Shown piece after piece: positions 1 to 8,616 of a DNA stretch of 11,028 nt. Under the pieces are notes generated by a model. It saw only the letters and a list, made by a program, of their open reading frames with translations. It had not been told where the DNA came from and made no database searches. The DNA is taken from contig JAPPEF010000102.1 of assembly GCA_028875335.1 (NCBI GenBank), positions 1-11,028 on the forward strand, in the 5' to 3' direction. The stretch's first letter is position 1; each line of letters begins with the position of its first letter. The position numbers and the translations under genes are program-made. This DNA is from Gemmatimonadota bacterium (GTDB lineage: Bacteria > Latescibacterota > UBA2968 > UBA8231).

Positions 1-1756
<1,756 letters not shown>

Positions 1757-1947
1757 CGTTTTCCTATTCTATAAGCTAATGCGTTTTGAAGCGAGAGGGC
1801 ATCACGGCCTTGACAGCCTTTGCCGCTGAGCTTGAAAAGGGGGCGAATTTGGATGTTGGGAAGAGTCCAAGGGTCGAACATGATCGGTGCTTCGAGGAAC
1901 GGCCTCGCAGGGCTGAATATATCCCAAAGGAGAGGTTCGTGCAAGCA
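1757..1947. other. Intergenic spacer between ppdK and the oxidoreductase
   Basis: This is 191 bases between two same-strand genes. I see no convincing promoter or terminator. There is a small CGAGG-N5-CCTCG hairpin near 1892-1906 with no T-run after it, and a TATAGA on the minus strand too close to the ppdK ATG, without a -35 partner, to call a -10 box. A 63-codon reading frame with a TTG start fills most of it, but it has no Shine-Dalgarno and no recognisable sequence. Whether ppdK is read through from the oxidoreductase cannot be decided from the sequence. Confidence 0.5.
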
Positions 1948-2967
1948 TTACGCCCACACCTGTTCCCAGCGCTGGCTGGAGGCCGAGCGATAGAGAGCCA
2001 AGGCCGTGCGCAACTCGCCGAGAGCGTGTTCCGCTGGCGCGTCTGGGGCCTTGCCGTCGAGGACGGCGGCGGCAAAATCGGCTAGCTCCGGTCCAAAGGA
2101 TTCGGTGTACCCTGGACTGGCAAAAAGTCGCTTGCCGTCGGGATGGTCTGTATCCCACAGATAGAGTTCGGCACCGTCGAGACCGGCGTTGATGGTCAAC
2201 TCGCCCTTGGTACCGGTAATTCGCCACCAAGGGTCCGGGGCAAAGACCGTGTCGATCATCATGGCGTCGAAGATGGCGGTCTTACCCGAGTCAAAGCGGA
2301 AGAGCGCGCGGGCGAGGGACTCGCCCTCCATTTGCGCAAGCGGATGTCCCAACACGCCGACCACCTCTTTGATTTCGCCCATCCACATGCGCAAGGGTCG
2401 GATCCAGTGCGAGCCGCCGTCGATGGCGATGCCGCCGCCGGTGCGCCCCTTTTCGTAGCGCCAGGGCCGCTCTTCTTTGAACCAGTAGGAGTCAAAAGGA
2501 TAGACAAAGGCCGCGCGGGCGGTGATGATCTCGCCGATGGCTCCGGCGGCAAGGTGCTTTTGGGCCTCGACAATTTCGGGCCAGTACTGGCTGTTTTCCG
2601 CGACCATGAAGACGCCTGGGGCCGCGCTGGCGGCGGCGAGAATGCGGTCGCAGGCGTCGAGGGTGGGGGCCATGGGCTTTTCCAAGAGCACGTGCTTGCC
2701 AGCGTCGAAGCACTGGAGAGCGATGGATTCGTGCAGGTCGTGGGGCAACATGATATCGACGGCGTCGAAGTCTCCCTTTGCGAGCGCTTCGTCGAGCGAG
2801 GTGAAGGCCTGCCCGCCGGTTTCAGCGGCGTAGGTTTGGGCTTTGGACTCGTCGAGATCGACTAGCGCGGTGACGTCGATGCGGGGAGCGTGGCCCTTAA
2901 TGCCGTCGAGGTGAAAGCGGGCGATGGCACCGCAGCCGATAAAGGCGAGCTTGAGTTTGTCCGGCAT
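1948..2967 (-). CDS. Gfo/Idh/MocA-family NAD(P)-dependent oxidoreductase
   Basis: This is a 339-residue cytoplasmic protein, a normal length for the family. The family oxidises or reduces hydroxyl groups on sugars, inositols and related polyols using NAD(P). Residues 5-120 form the Rossmann domain with the dinucleotide loop IGCGAIA (10-16), and an acidic residue (Asp37) ends the second strand, which would favour NAD over NADP. The family EKP motif is at 96-98, with Lys97 the usual catalytic lysine. GGGIAIDGGSHW (177-188) supplies the Asp183/His187 pair of the second, substrate-binding alpha/beta domain. The ATG at 2967 has a GGAG about 9 bases upstream. The substrate cannot be told from sequence alone. 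The gene is divergent from the TonB receptor, so they may share a control region and the receptor could supply its substrate, but that is inference. The family call is firm and the role is open. Confidence 0.95.
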   Translation of the reverse strand: MPDKLKLAFIGCGAIARFHLDGIKGHAPRIDVTALVDLDESKAQTYAAETGGQAFTSLDEALAKGDFDAVDIMLPHDLHESIALQCFDAGKHVLLEKPMAPTLDACDRILAAASAAPGVFMVAENSQYWPEIVEAQKHLAAGAIGEIITARAAFVYPFDSYWFKEERPWRYEKGRTGGGIAIDGGSHWIRPLRMWMGEIKEVVGVLGHPLAQMEGESLARALFRFDSGKTAIFDAMMIDTVFAPDPWWRITGTKGELTINAGLDGAELYLWDTDHPDGKRLFASPGYTESFGPELADFAAAVLDGKAPDAPAEHALGELRTALALYRSASSQRWEQVWA

Positions 2968-3007
2968 GGAATTGGGTCTCCGATAGCGTGGGTGAATTAA
3001 GGCTGAG

Positions 3008-3037
3008 AAAATACGAAATGGAGACGTGGGGAATCAA
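3008..3037 (-). promoter_or_regulatory. Weak candidate promoter for the Gfo/Idh/MocA gene
   Basis: On the minus strand TTGATT (3037-3032) and TATTTT (3013-3008) are separated by 18 bases. Each matches four of six sigma-70 consensus positions. The predicted transcript would start about 35 bases before the ATG. Such matches are common by chance in A/T-rich spacers, so this is only a candidate. Confidence 0.2.
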
Positions 3038-3089
3038 TAGAGCGGGCGAGATCTATAGCGGAGAAGGGATGGGAAGTGGAGATAGACCG

Positions 3090-3186
3090 CGCTACCGCTA
3101 CGCGACAAAATTCCCGAAGAAATAATTTGCCTTTGCGCGGCAATGCGCTACGAGATTACTTATTAGATTAGGTAGCGAGGTAGCGG
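3090..3186. repeat. Cluster of CGCTAC / GTAGCG motifs in the divergent intergenic region
   Basis: CGCTAC occurs at 3090-3095, 3096-3101 and 3146-3151. Its reverse complement GTAGCG occurs at 3172-3177 and 3180-3185. The first pair is a direct tandem repeat (CGCTACCGCTAC), and the last pair is the same motif inverted with an 8-base period (GGTAGCGAGGTAGCGG). The two ends could base-pair across about 70 bases. The cluster lies upstream of the TonB receptor and between divergent genes, so it could be operator half-sites or a small dispersed repeat. The sequence does not separate these, and no clear promoter for the receptor is visible nearby. Confidence 0.4.
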
Positions 3187-3221
3187 GATCGGGTGCTTGG
3201 GAGTAGATTTAGGCCGAAAAT

Positions 3222-3227
3222 AAGGAG
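3222..3227 (+). promoter_or_regulatory. Strong Shine-Dalgarno for the TonB receptor
   Basis: AAGGAG ends six bases before the ATG at 3234. It fixes this start, and the signal peptide follows directly. Confidence 0.85.
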
Positions 3228-3233
3228 CTAGCC

Positions 3234-6107
3234 ATGAAGTACAAATTGCTTTTATATGCTCTCGTGCTGTGGGCGGGCGTCGCCTTCGGCGCAGAGGGGA
3301 CGCTTTCCGGTATTGTGAAGGGGTTGGAGGGTGAAGCGATCCCCGGTGCCAACGTCGTCCTTGTCAGCGACCTGCTGCCGGGCGGCAAGATCGGCACGGC
3401 TACCGACGAAGATGGTCGCTTCCGCTTGGAGGGGTTGCCGACCGGCGAGTATCAACTCAGCGTTACGCATATCGGCTATCGGGACCTAATGCGAGAAGGC
3501 GTTGGCATCGTCGCTGGCGAGCAGGAACTGATGCTGACGCTGGAGACGGGCATCATCTTCCTCGACCAGAACGTAGTTTCGGCTTCGCGGCGGCAGGAAA
3601 AAGTCCTCGAAGCCCCGGCCTCGGTGGCGATAGTTGAGGCCACGGAGATCCGCAATCGGCCGGCGCTCAGCGTGGTCGAACACATCCGCGACCTGCCGGG
3701 GGTGGATTTTTCCCAGACTGGTTTGGCGCAGAGCAATGTGGTCGTGCGGGGTTTCAACAATGTCTTTTCAGGTGCCTTGCTGACGCTGACCGACAATCGC
3801 ATTGCCCGTGTTCCCTCTCTGCGGTTGAATGCCTACAACTTCATTCCGGTGACCAACGACGACATCGAGCGCATCGAAGTGGTGTTGGGGCCGGGGTCGG
3901 CGCTCTACGGACCCAATAGCGCCAACGGCGTGATGCACATCATCACCCATTCGCCGTTCACTTCGGCGGGGACCAATGTCAACGTTGGCCTAGGCGAACG
4001 GAGTGTGCGCAAGGTCGGTATGCGCCACGCCGGGGCTGCTAGCGACCGCCTCGGCTATAAGGTCTCGGCCCAGTACTATACGGGAGAGGACTGGGAATAC
4101 GAAGATCCGGTAGAGGTGCAGGCTAGGGCCGCCAATCCAGCTATCAAACCGCGCAGTTTTGACATTGAGCGCCAGAGCGCTGAAGTGCGCTTGGATTACA
4201 AGGCCTCGGACGACTTGACGGCTATTTTGGCAGCCGGATACAACAAGGGCGATCAGATCGAGTTGACCGGCTTAGGGGCTGGCCAAGCCCAAGACTGGGC
4301 GTACAACTATGTCCAGCTTCGCCTGCTGTACAAGAATTGGTTCGCCCAGGTTTTTCAAAATGGGAGCAACGCCGGCGACACCTTTACTCTGCGCGATGGG
4401 AATCCGATAGTCGATAAGTCCAAGCTGACCGCGTTTCAGCTCCAGCATTCCGCGACGCTGGGAGTGCGGCAGCGCTTTACCTACGGTGCCGATGTGTTGT
4501 TGACGCGGCCCGATACCGAGGGGACCATCACTGGCGGGAACGAAGACTACGATCAGACCAACGAATTCGGGGCTTACGTGCAGAGCGAGACGGCCCTGAG
4601 TGAGATGCTGGACTTGGTGGTGGCCCTGCGCTACGACGACCACAACCGCATTCCCGAAGGCGAAATCTCGCCGCGCGCCGGGCTAGTCTTCAAGCCTAAA
4701 GAGACCCAGATCCTGCGGCTGACGTACAACCGAGCCTTTGCGACCCCGTCGAGCAACAACCTCTATTTGGACATCCGCTCTCTGGAGGATCCCTTCGGCA
4801 TTGGCTCGGCTTTTGCGCCGTCGCTGGGCTTTGCGCCGGCGATAGATATCCGTGCGCAGGGAACCTATCGCGAGGGCTTTGCTAGCGGTTGGACTTTTGC
4901 TCGCTCGGACAATGGCCGACCAAAGTTCCGCTCGTCTTTTGCGCCGGTGGCGGGGATGGATCCAGCCGACTACATCAACCTGGGGGATCCGGTCTTTACC
5001 AATGTGATGTGGGGTCTGGGGCGCAGCGGGGTGTTGAGTGCGCTCGATACACCGCTTTTTATGGGACTAGCGACGACCCAAATAGGGATATTGCAAGAGT
5101 TAGACCGAGCAGCGGCTGAGGAGGCCGCCCAGCAACTATTGAGTGGATTAGATGCACTGTTGCCCGCACAACTGACGGGATTGGACAACGCCCTGCTCAT
5201 GCTCAACCTCGAGAAGGTGGCGGCTGGCGATCCGGCCCCCTTTGATCCGGTAGCCGATGTTTTCGACGTGCCGCTGACCCGCTCGACGACTACTGAGACC
5301 TTTGAACTGGGCTACAAAGGGATAATCGGCGAGAAGCTGGTGGTGGCGGCCGATCTGTATCACACCCGGATCCAGGATTTCGTCTCCCCGATTCAGGTGC
5401 AGACGCCCAATGTCTTCCTCGATCCGGCCAGTCTTGGGGCAGCGCTAGGTGCTGGCGTCGGCGAGGCACTGGCCGAGAATGCAGAGTTGGCCGCGGCGGT
5501 CGCCCCGCTCGACAATATGCAGGTCCCGGGCACTTTGTCTGGTAATGGCAATGGCTCGCCGGTGGATGAAATTGTCACGTTGTTTGCCGGCGGGGCTGCG
5601 GGCATACCGTTTGGCACGGTTACGCCGGAGCAAGCCTTCGATCCGACGGCCGTAATGTTGACCTATCGCAACTTCGGCGAAATCTCTCTTAACGGCTTGG
5701 ATGTGAACTTGGTCTATTTCCCGAGCGACCAATGGTCGCTAACGGGCAGCTATTCTTATGTCGATAAGACTTTATTTGAGAACGTCGATGGCATCGCCGA
5801 TATAGCGCTCAACGCGCCGGGTAACAAATTCAAGCTAGGCACGTCCTTCACCTTCGACCAGCAGCAATTAACCCTAGGGGCGCAGTGGCGCTACGTGGGG
5901 GCGTTTCGCCAGGAGTCCGGGGTGTTTGTCGGGGATGTGGACTCGTATTCGCTCCTCGACTTGAACGCGAGTTGTCTGTTGCCGTTCGGAAGCAACCTGC
6001 GGCTCGGGGTGGATGTTTCCAACGCGCTCGACAACAAGCACCGCACTTTTATTGGGGCACCGGAGATCGGCCGCTTGGTCTTTGGGCAATTGGGCGTGGC
6101 GTTTTAA
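3234..6107 (+). CDS. TonB-dependent outer-membrane receptor with carboxypeptidase-regulatory-like domain
   Basis: This 957-residue receptor should import a ligand across the outer membrane using TonB/ExbBD energy. Residues 1-19 are a signal peptide (basic start, hydrophobic core, likely cleavage after Ala-Phe-Gly). Residues 22-105 are a carboxypeptidase-regulatory-like beta domain with PGANVVL and DGRFRLEGLPTGEY. The plug follows at about 115-240, with NVVVRGF (168-174) and the LGPGSALYGPNSANGVMHIIT block (218-238). The rest is beta-barrel, ending in Phe957, the usual terminal aromatic recognised by the BAM assembly machinery. Two long, Ala/Leu-rich, helix-like stretches (about 600-680 and 725-800) interrupt the barrel and are probably extracellular loops. 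No SusD-like partner, TonB or ABC gene is in the window, so the ligand is unknown; siderophore, cobalamin, sugar and peptide all remain possible. It is the only plus-strand gene and appears monocistronic, with a terminator right after it. Confidence 0.95.
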   Translation: MKYKLLLYALVLWAGVAFGAEGTLSGIVKGLEGEAIPGANVVLVSDLLPGGKIGTATDEDGRFRLEGLPTGEYQLSVTHIGYRDLMREGVGIVAGEQELMLTLETGIIFLDQNVVSASRRQEKVLEAPASVAIVEATEIRNRPALSVVEHIRDLPGVDFSQTGLAQSNVVVRGFNNVFSGALLTLTDNRIARVPSLRLNAYNFIPVTNDDIERIEVVLGPGSALYGPNSANGVMHIITHSPFTSAGTNVNVGLGERSVRKVGMRHAGAASDRLGYKVSAQYYTGEDWEYEDPVEVQARAANPAIKPRSFDIERQSAEVRLDYKASDDLTAILAAGYNKGDQIELTGLGAGQAQDWAYNYVQLRLLYKNWFAQVFQNGSNAGDTFTLRDGNPIVDKSKLTAFQLQHSATLGVRQRFTYGADVLLTRPDTEGTITGGNEDYDQTNEFGAYVQSETALSEMLDLVVALRYDDHNRIPEGEISPRAGLVFKPKETQILRLTYNRAFATPSSNNLYLDIRSLEDPFGIGSAFAPSLGFAPAIDIRAQGTYREGFASGWTFARSDNGRPKFRSSFAPVAGMDPADYINLGDPVFTNVMWGLGRSGVLSALDTPLFMGLATTQIGILQELDRAAAEEAAQQLLSGLDALLPAQLTGLDNALLMLNLEKVAAGDPAPFDPVADVFDVPLTRSTTTETFELGYKGIIGEKLVVAADLYHTRIQDFVSPIQVQTPNVFLDPASLGAALGAGVGEALAENAELAAAVAPLDNMQVPGTLSGNGNGSPVDEIVTLFAGGAAGIPFGTVTPEQAFDPTAVMLTYRNFGEISLNGLDVNLVYFPSDQWSLTGSYSYVDKTLFENVDGIADIALNAPGNKFKLGTSFTFDQQQLTLGAQWRYVGAFRQESGVFVGDVDSYSLLDLNASCLLPFGSNLRLGVDVSNALDNKHRTFIGAPEIGRLVFGQLGVAF

Positions 6108-6125
6108 GGGAGGATACAGCAGGCG

Positions 6126-6159
6126 AAAGGGGGACGGGCGATGTCCGTCCCCCTTTTTT
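6126..6159 (+). terminator. Rho-independent terminator of the TonB receptor, abutting the ilvN stop
   Basis: A perfect 12-bp stem pairs 6126-6137 (AAAGGGGGACGG) with 6145-6156 (CCGTCCCCCTTT), with a seven-base loop and a six-T run at 6154-6159. The hairpin starts about 18 bases after the receptor stop codon. On the opposite strand the ilvN stop codon (6160-6158) lies in the T-run, so the same hairpin begins directly after ilvN. In that direction only three T residues follow the stem, so termination of ilvBN there should be weaker. Confidence 0.9.
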
Positions 6160-6736
6160 ATGTCGGCTTGTTGCCGCGGGCCATGACTACTTTGCCAGTG
6201 CGAACCATTTCCTTCAGGTCGAATTTGCTCAACAGCGATTCGAGCGCATCCATCTTCTCGGTGGTGCCAGTGGCCTCGATGGTGATGGTAGCTTCTGAGA
6301 TATCGACCGTCTTGCCGCGGAAAACCTCGATAATCTGCAAGACCTCGGTGCGCTCTTCGACTGAACAGCCAACCTTGAAGAGAGCCAACTCGCGAGTGAT
6401 GGCGTCGTCGGCCGAGTGGTCTTTGGCGTGGATGACATCAACTAGCTTGTTGAGTTGAAGAATGATCTGGTGCAACTCGGCGGCGGGGCCAATGGTGGTA
6501 ATGGTCATACGCGAGCACTGGGGGATGTGGGCCGGCGAGACGACTAGGTTTTCGATGTTGTAGGCCCGGCGGGCAAAGCACTGGGCGATCCTCACTAGGA
6601 CGCCGGGACGGTCGTTGACTAACAGGCCGATGGTGGTCTTTTGCTGGGGTTCGGTCGGCCTGAGTTGCGGCGCGTCCACCGCCTCTTGGCGGGCGTTGAG
6701 GTCAGCGGCGGCAAAGTCAATAGCACTTGTAGACAT
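6158..6736 (-). CDS. ilvN: Acetohydroxyacid synthase, small (regulatory) subunit
   Basis: The small subunit binds branched-chain amino acids (classically valine) and both activates and feedback-inhibits the catalytic subunit in isoleucine/valine/leucine synthesis. The chosen start gives 192 residues. Residues 34-105 are the N-terminal ACT domain, with TTIGLLVNDRPGVLVRIAQ and the family Asn-Ile-Glu-Asn turn, and the C-terminal domain follows with DISEATITIEATG. The ATG at 6736 overlaps the ilvB stop as TAATG, and AAAGGA in the ilvB tail sits about 8 bases upstream, so the subunits are translationally coupled. The same frame stays open upstream to an ATG at 6847, but that would add 37 Arg-rich residues read inside ilvB and was not used. 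Unlike short bacterial homologues that begin at the ACT domain, about 33 extra polar residues precede it. Confidence 0.96.
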   Translation of the reverse strand: MSTSAIDFAAADLNARQEAVDAPQLRPTEPQQKTTIGLLVNDRPGVLVRIAQCFARRAYNIENLVVSPAHIPQCSRMTITTIGPAAELHQIILQLNKLVDVIHAKDHSADDAITRELALFKVGCSVEERTEVLQIIEVFRGKTVDISEATITIEATGTTEKMDALESLLSKFDLKEMVRTGKVVMARGNKPT

Positions 6737-8454
6737 TAGGTGCTTCCTTTGGGTTGGGCCAGTTTCTGCTTGGGAGCCTCGATCAGCATATCGGTGAGCG
6801 CGGCTCCGGCGGGGATCATCGGGAAGACGTTGTCTTCTTTTTCGCACTCAGCGTGGATGACGCAGGGGCCTTCGTCGTGATCGAGGGCTTGCTTGAGGAC
6901 TTTGTCAATGTCGGCGGCGCGCCGGATGCGGAAGCCCTTAGCCCCGTAGGCTTCGGCCAGTTTGACGAAGTCGGGATTGCCTTCTAGATCGACGCCAGAG
7001 AGGCGATTGTCGAAGAACAGATTCTGCCACTGGCGGACCATTCCTAGGTACTTGTTATCGAGGACTACGATCTTAATCGGCAGTCGATGGACGACGGCGG
7101 TGGCCAGTTCGCACAGGGTCATCTGGAAGCCACCGTCGCCGCAGATGGCGACCACGGTCTCTTCGGGGCGACCAAACTGAGCACCGACGGCCGCGGGAAA
7201 ACCAAAGCCCATGGTGCCAGCGCCACCGGAGGAAAGCCACTGGCGGTGGTGCGCTGTTTTGTAAAACTGGGCCGCCCACATCTGGTGCTGGCCGACGTCG
7301 GTGGTCACCACGGCGCGACCAGCGGTCAGTTCGTATAGGCGGTCGATAACGGTCTGCATCTTGAGACCGCCGCGCTTGCCGTATTTGAGCGGGTATTTCG
7401 TCTTCCATTCATCGATTTGGGCCAGCCAAGCTGCCGTGTCCAACGGCTCGATGTAGTTGATTAGCTCTTCGAGCACTTGGCGCGCATCGCCCTCGATAAA
7501 AACGTCGGGCATGACCACTTTGCCGTATTCGGCCGGGTCGATGTCGATGTGGATCTTTTTCGCATCCGGGCAGAATTCCGCGAGCTTGCCAGTAATCCGG
7601 TCGTCCCAGCGCCCTCCTACCGACATAATCAAGTCGCAGCCGACGACGGCTTTGTTGGCGTAGGCCGTGCCGTGCATGCCTAGCATTCCCACTGAGAGGG
7701 CGTGTTGCTCGGGGAACGCTCCCTTGCCGAGCAGGGTGTTGGTCACTGGCATCCGCGTCTTTTCAGCAAAGGCCTTGGCTGCCTCGTGGCCGCCCGAGGC
7801 GATGCAACCGCCGCCTAAGTAGAGCAGGGGACGCTTGCTGCGGCGCAGGAGATCCGCGGCGGCTTCGAGCAGTTCGGGCGCGGGTTTGGTCTGCCAGGTG
7901 TAACCAGGCAAGTACACCTTCTCGGGAAAATCAGTGGTGCATTCGGGGAAGGGGTCGCCTTGGGTGACGTCCTTGGGCAGATCGACGAGTACTGGCCCCT
8001 GTCGGCCGGTGGTGGCGATGTGGAAAGCCTCGGTCATCACGCGGGGGATATCGTTGGGGTCCCTGACCAAATAGGAGTGCTTGACGACGGGCATGGAGAT
8101 GCCGAAGACATCGGCCTCCTGAAAGGCGTCTTTGCCGAGCATGGGGGTGACGGTTTGGCCGGTGAGGGCGATGACGGGCGCAGAATCCATCAGCGCGGTT
8201 AGCAGGCCGGTAATGGTGTTGGTTGCGCCCGGGCCGGAGGTTACGAGGACGACGCCGGGCTTGCCGGTGGCGCGGGCGTAGCCGTCGGCCATGTGGGTCG
8301 CGCCTTGCTCGTGCCGGGTGAGGACGAAGCGGATCTGCTTGGAGTTGAGCAGTGCGTCGAAGATGGGCATGGCCGCGCCGCCCGGATGGCCGAAGACATA
8401 CTCGACGCCGAAGCGGTCGAGCGCTTCGATGACTTTGTCGGCTCCTCTCGCCAT
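6736..8454 (-). CDS. ilvB: Acetohydroxyacid (acetolactate) synthase, large catalytic subunit
   Basis: This ThDP-, Mg- and FAD-dependent cytoplasmic enzyme condenses two pyruvates to acetolactate, or pyruvate with 2-oxobutyrate, the first common step of branched-chain amino-acid synthesis. The 572 residues match the usual length. The N-terminal ThDP-binding domain has [14 protein letters not shown] (22-35) and catalytic Glu49 in [19 protein letters not shown] central FAD-binding domain follows. The C-terminal ThDP domain has GDG at 439-441 and Asn467 in [13 protein letters not shown] (465-477), the cofactor metal motif. Trp476 matches the tryptophan tied to 2-oxobutyrate preference in characterised AHAS enzymes, which separates it from oxalyl-CoA, glyoxylate and similar ThDP relatives. 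GGGAG lies 8-9 bases before the ATG. Where plant enzymes have VPRRM, the herbicide-contact region, this one has TVTPM. It forms an operon with ilvN. Confidence 0.97.
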   Translation of the reverse strand: MARGADKVIEALDRFGVEYVFGHPGGAAMPIFDALLNSKQIRFVLTRHEQGATHMADGYARATGKPGVVLVTSGPGATNTITGLLTALMDSAPVIALTGQTVTPMLGKDAFQEADVFGISMPVVKHSYLVRDPNDIPRVMTEAFHIATTGRQGPVLVDLPKDVTQGDPFPECTTDFPEKVYLPGYTWQTKPAPELLEAAADLLRRSKRPLLYLGGGCIASGGHEAAKAFAEKTRMPVTNTLLGKGAFPEQHALSVGMLGMHGTAYANKAVVGCDLIMSVGGRWDDRITGKLAEFCPDAKKIHIDIDPAEYGKVVMPDVFIEGDARQVLEELINYIEPLDTAAWLAQIDEWKTKYPLKYGKRGGLKMQTVIDRLYELTAGRAVVTTDVGQHQMWAAQFYKTAHHRQWLSSGGAGTMGFGFPAAVGAQFGRPEETVVAICGDGGFQMTLCELATAVVHRLPIKIVVLDNKYLGMVRQWQNLFFDNRLSGVDLEGNPDFVKLAEAYGAKGFRIRRAADIDKVLKQALDHDEGPCVIHAECEKEDNVFPMIPAGAALTDMLIEAPKQKLAQPKGST

Positions 8455-8512
8455 GTCTGTTTCTCCCTGAAAATGGATGGTTTGGATATTATTATGTAAC
8501 TAACTTGAGCAA

Positions 8513-8541
8513 AGTATAGGAAAAAATGACGATAATGACAA
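8513..8541 (-). promoter_or_regulatory. Sigma-70-type promoter for ilvBN
   Basis: On the minus strand TTGTCA (8541-8536) and TATACT (8518-8513) are separated by exactly 17 bases, each matching five of six consensus positions. The start site would be near 8506, giving a leader of about 50 bases with no ATG, no run of Leu/Val/Ile codons and no terminator hairpin, so classical ilv attenuation is not visible. A/T-rich sequence precedes the -35 box. Confidence 0.75.
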
Positions 8542-8554
8542 GAAGGAGAGAAAT

Positions 8555-8574
8555 TTTTGAACGATTTGTAACGA
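8555..8574 (-). repeat. 10-bp direct repeat upstream of the ilvB promoter
   Basis: On the minus strand TCGTTACAAA is followed at once by TCGTTCAAAA, eight of ten positions matching, one helical turn apart. It sits roughly 50-70 bases before the predicted ilvB start site, the usual place for an activator or an A/T-rich UP-like element. A role in control is inference from position. Confidence 0.4.
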
Positions 8575-8616
8575 AAAAGAAGAGAATGTAGTGCCAGATT
8601 TAGAGACTATTGCGGA

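Noticed and set aside
1890..1908. Terminator-like hairpin after the oxidoreductase gene
   Set aside because: Only a 5-bp stem with no T-run; too weak to call.
2143..2865. 240-codon plus-strand reading frame
   Set aside because: It is antisense to the Gfo/Idh/MocA gene, whose Rossmann and EKP motifs identify the real frame.
3128..3170. Promoter for the TonB receptor
   Set aside because: TTGCCT/TTGCGC and TATTAG/TAGATT fragments exist but no pair has acceptable spacing, so none was called.
5885..6298. 137-codon plus-strand frame crossing the receptor end into ilvN
   Set aside because: It runs across the strong terminator, overlaps the receptor C-terminus in another frame and is antisense to ilvN.
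6737..6847. Upstream in-frame start for ilvN giving 229 residues
   Set aside because: It would add 37 Arg-rich residues coded inside ilvB; the ATG at 6736 has a Shine-Dalgarno and the TAATG coupling to ilvB.
8455..8512. Leader-peptide attenuator for ilvBN
   Set aside because: The leader has no ATG, no branched-chain codon run and no terminator/antiterminator hairpins.
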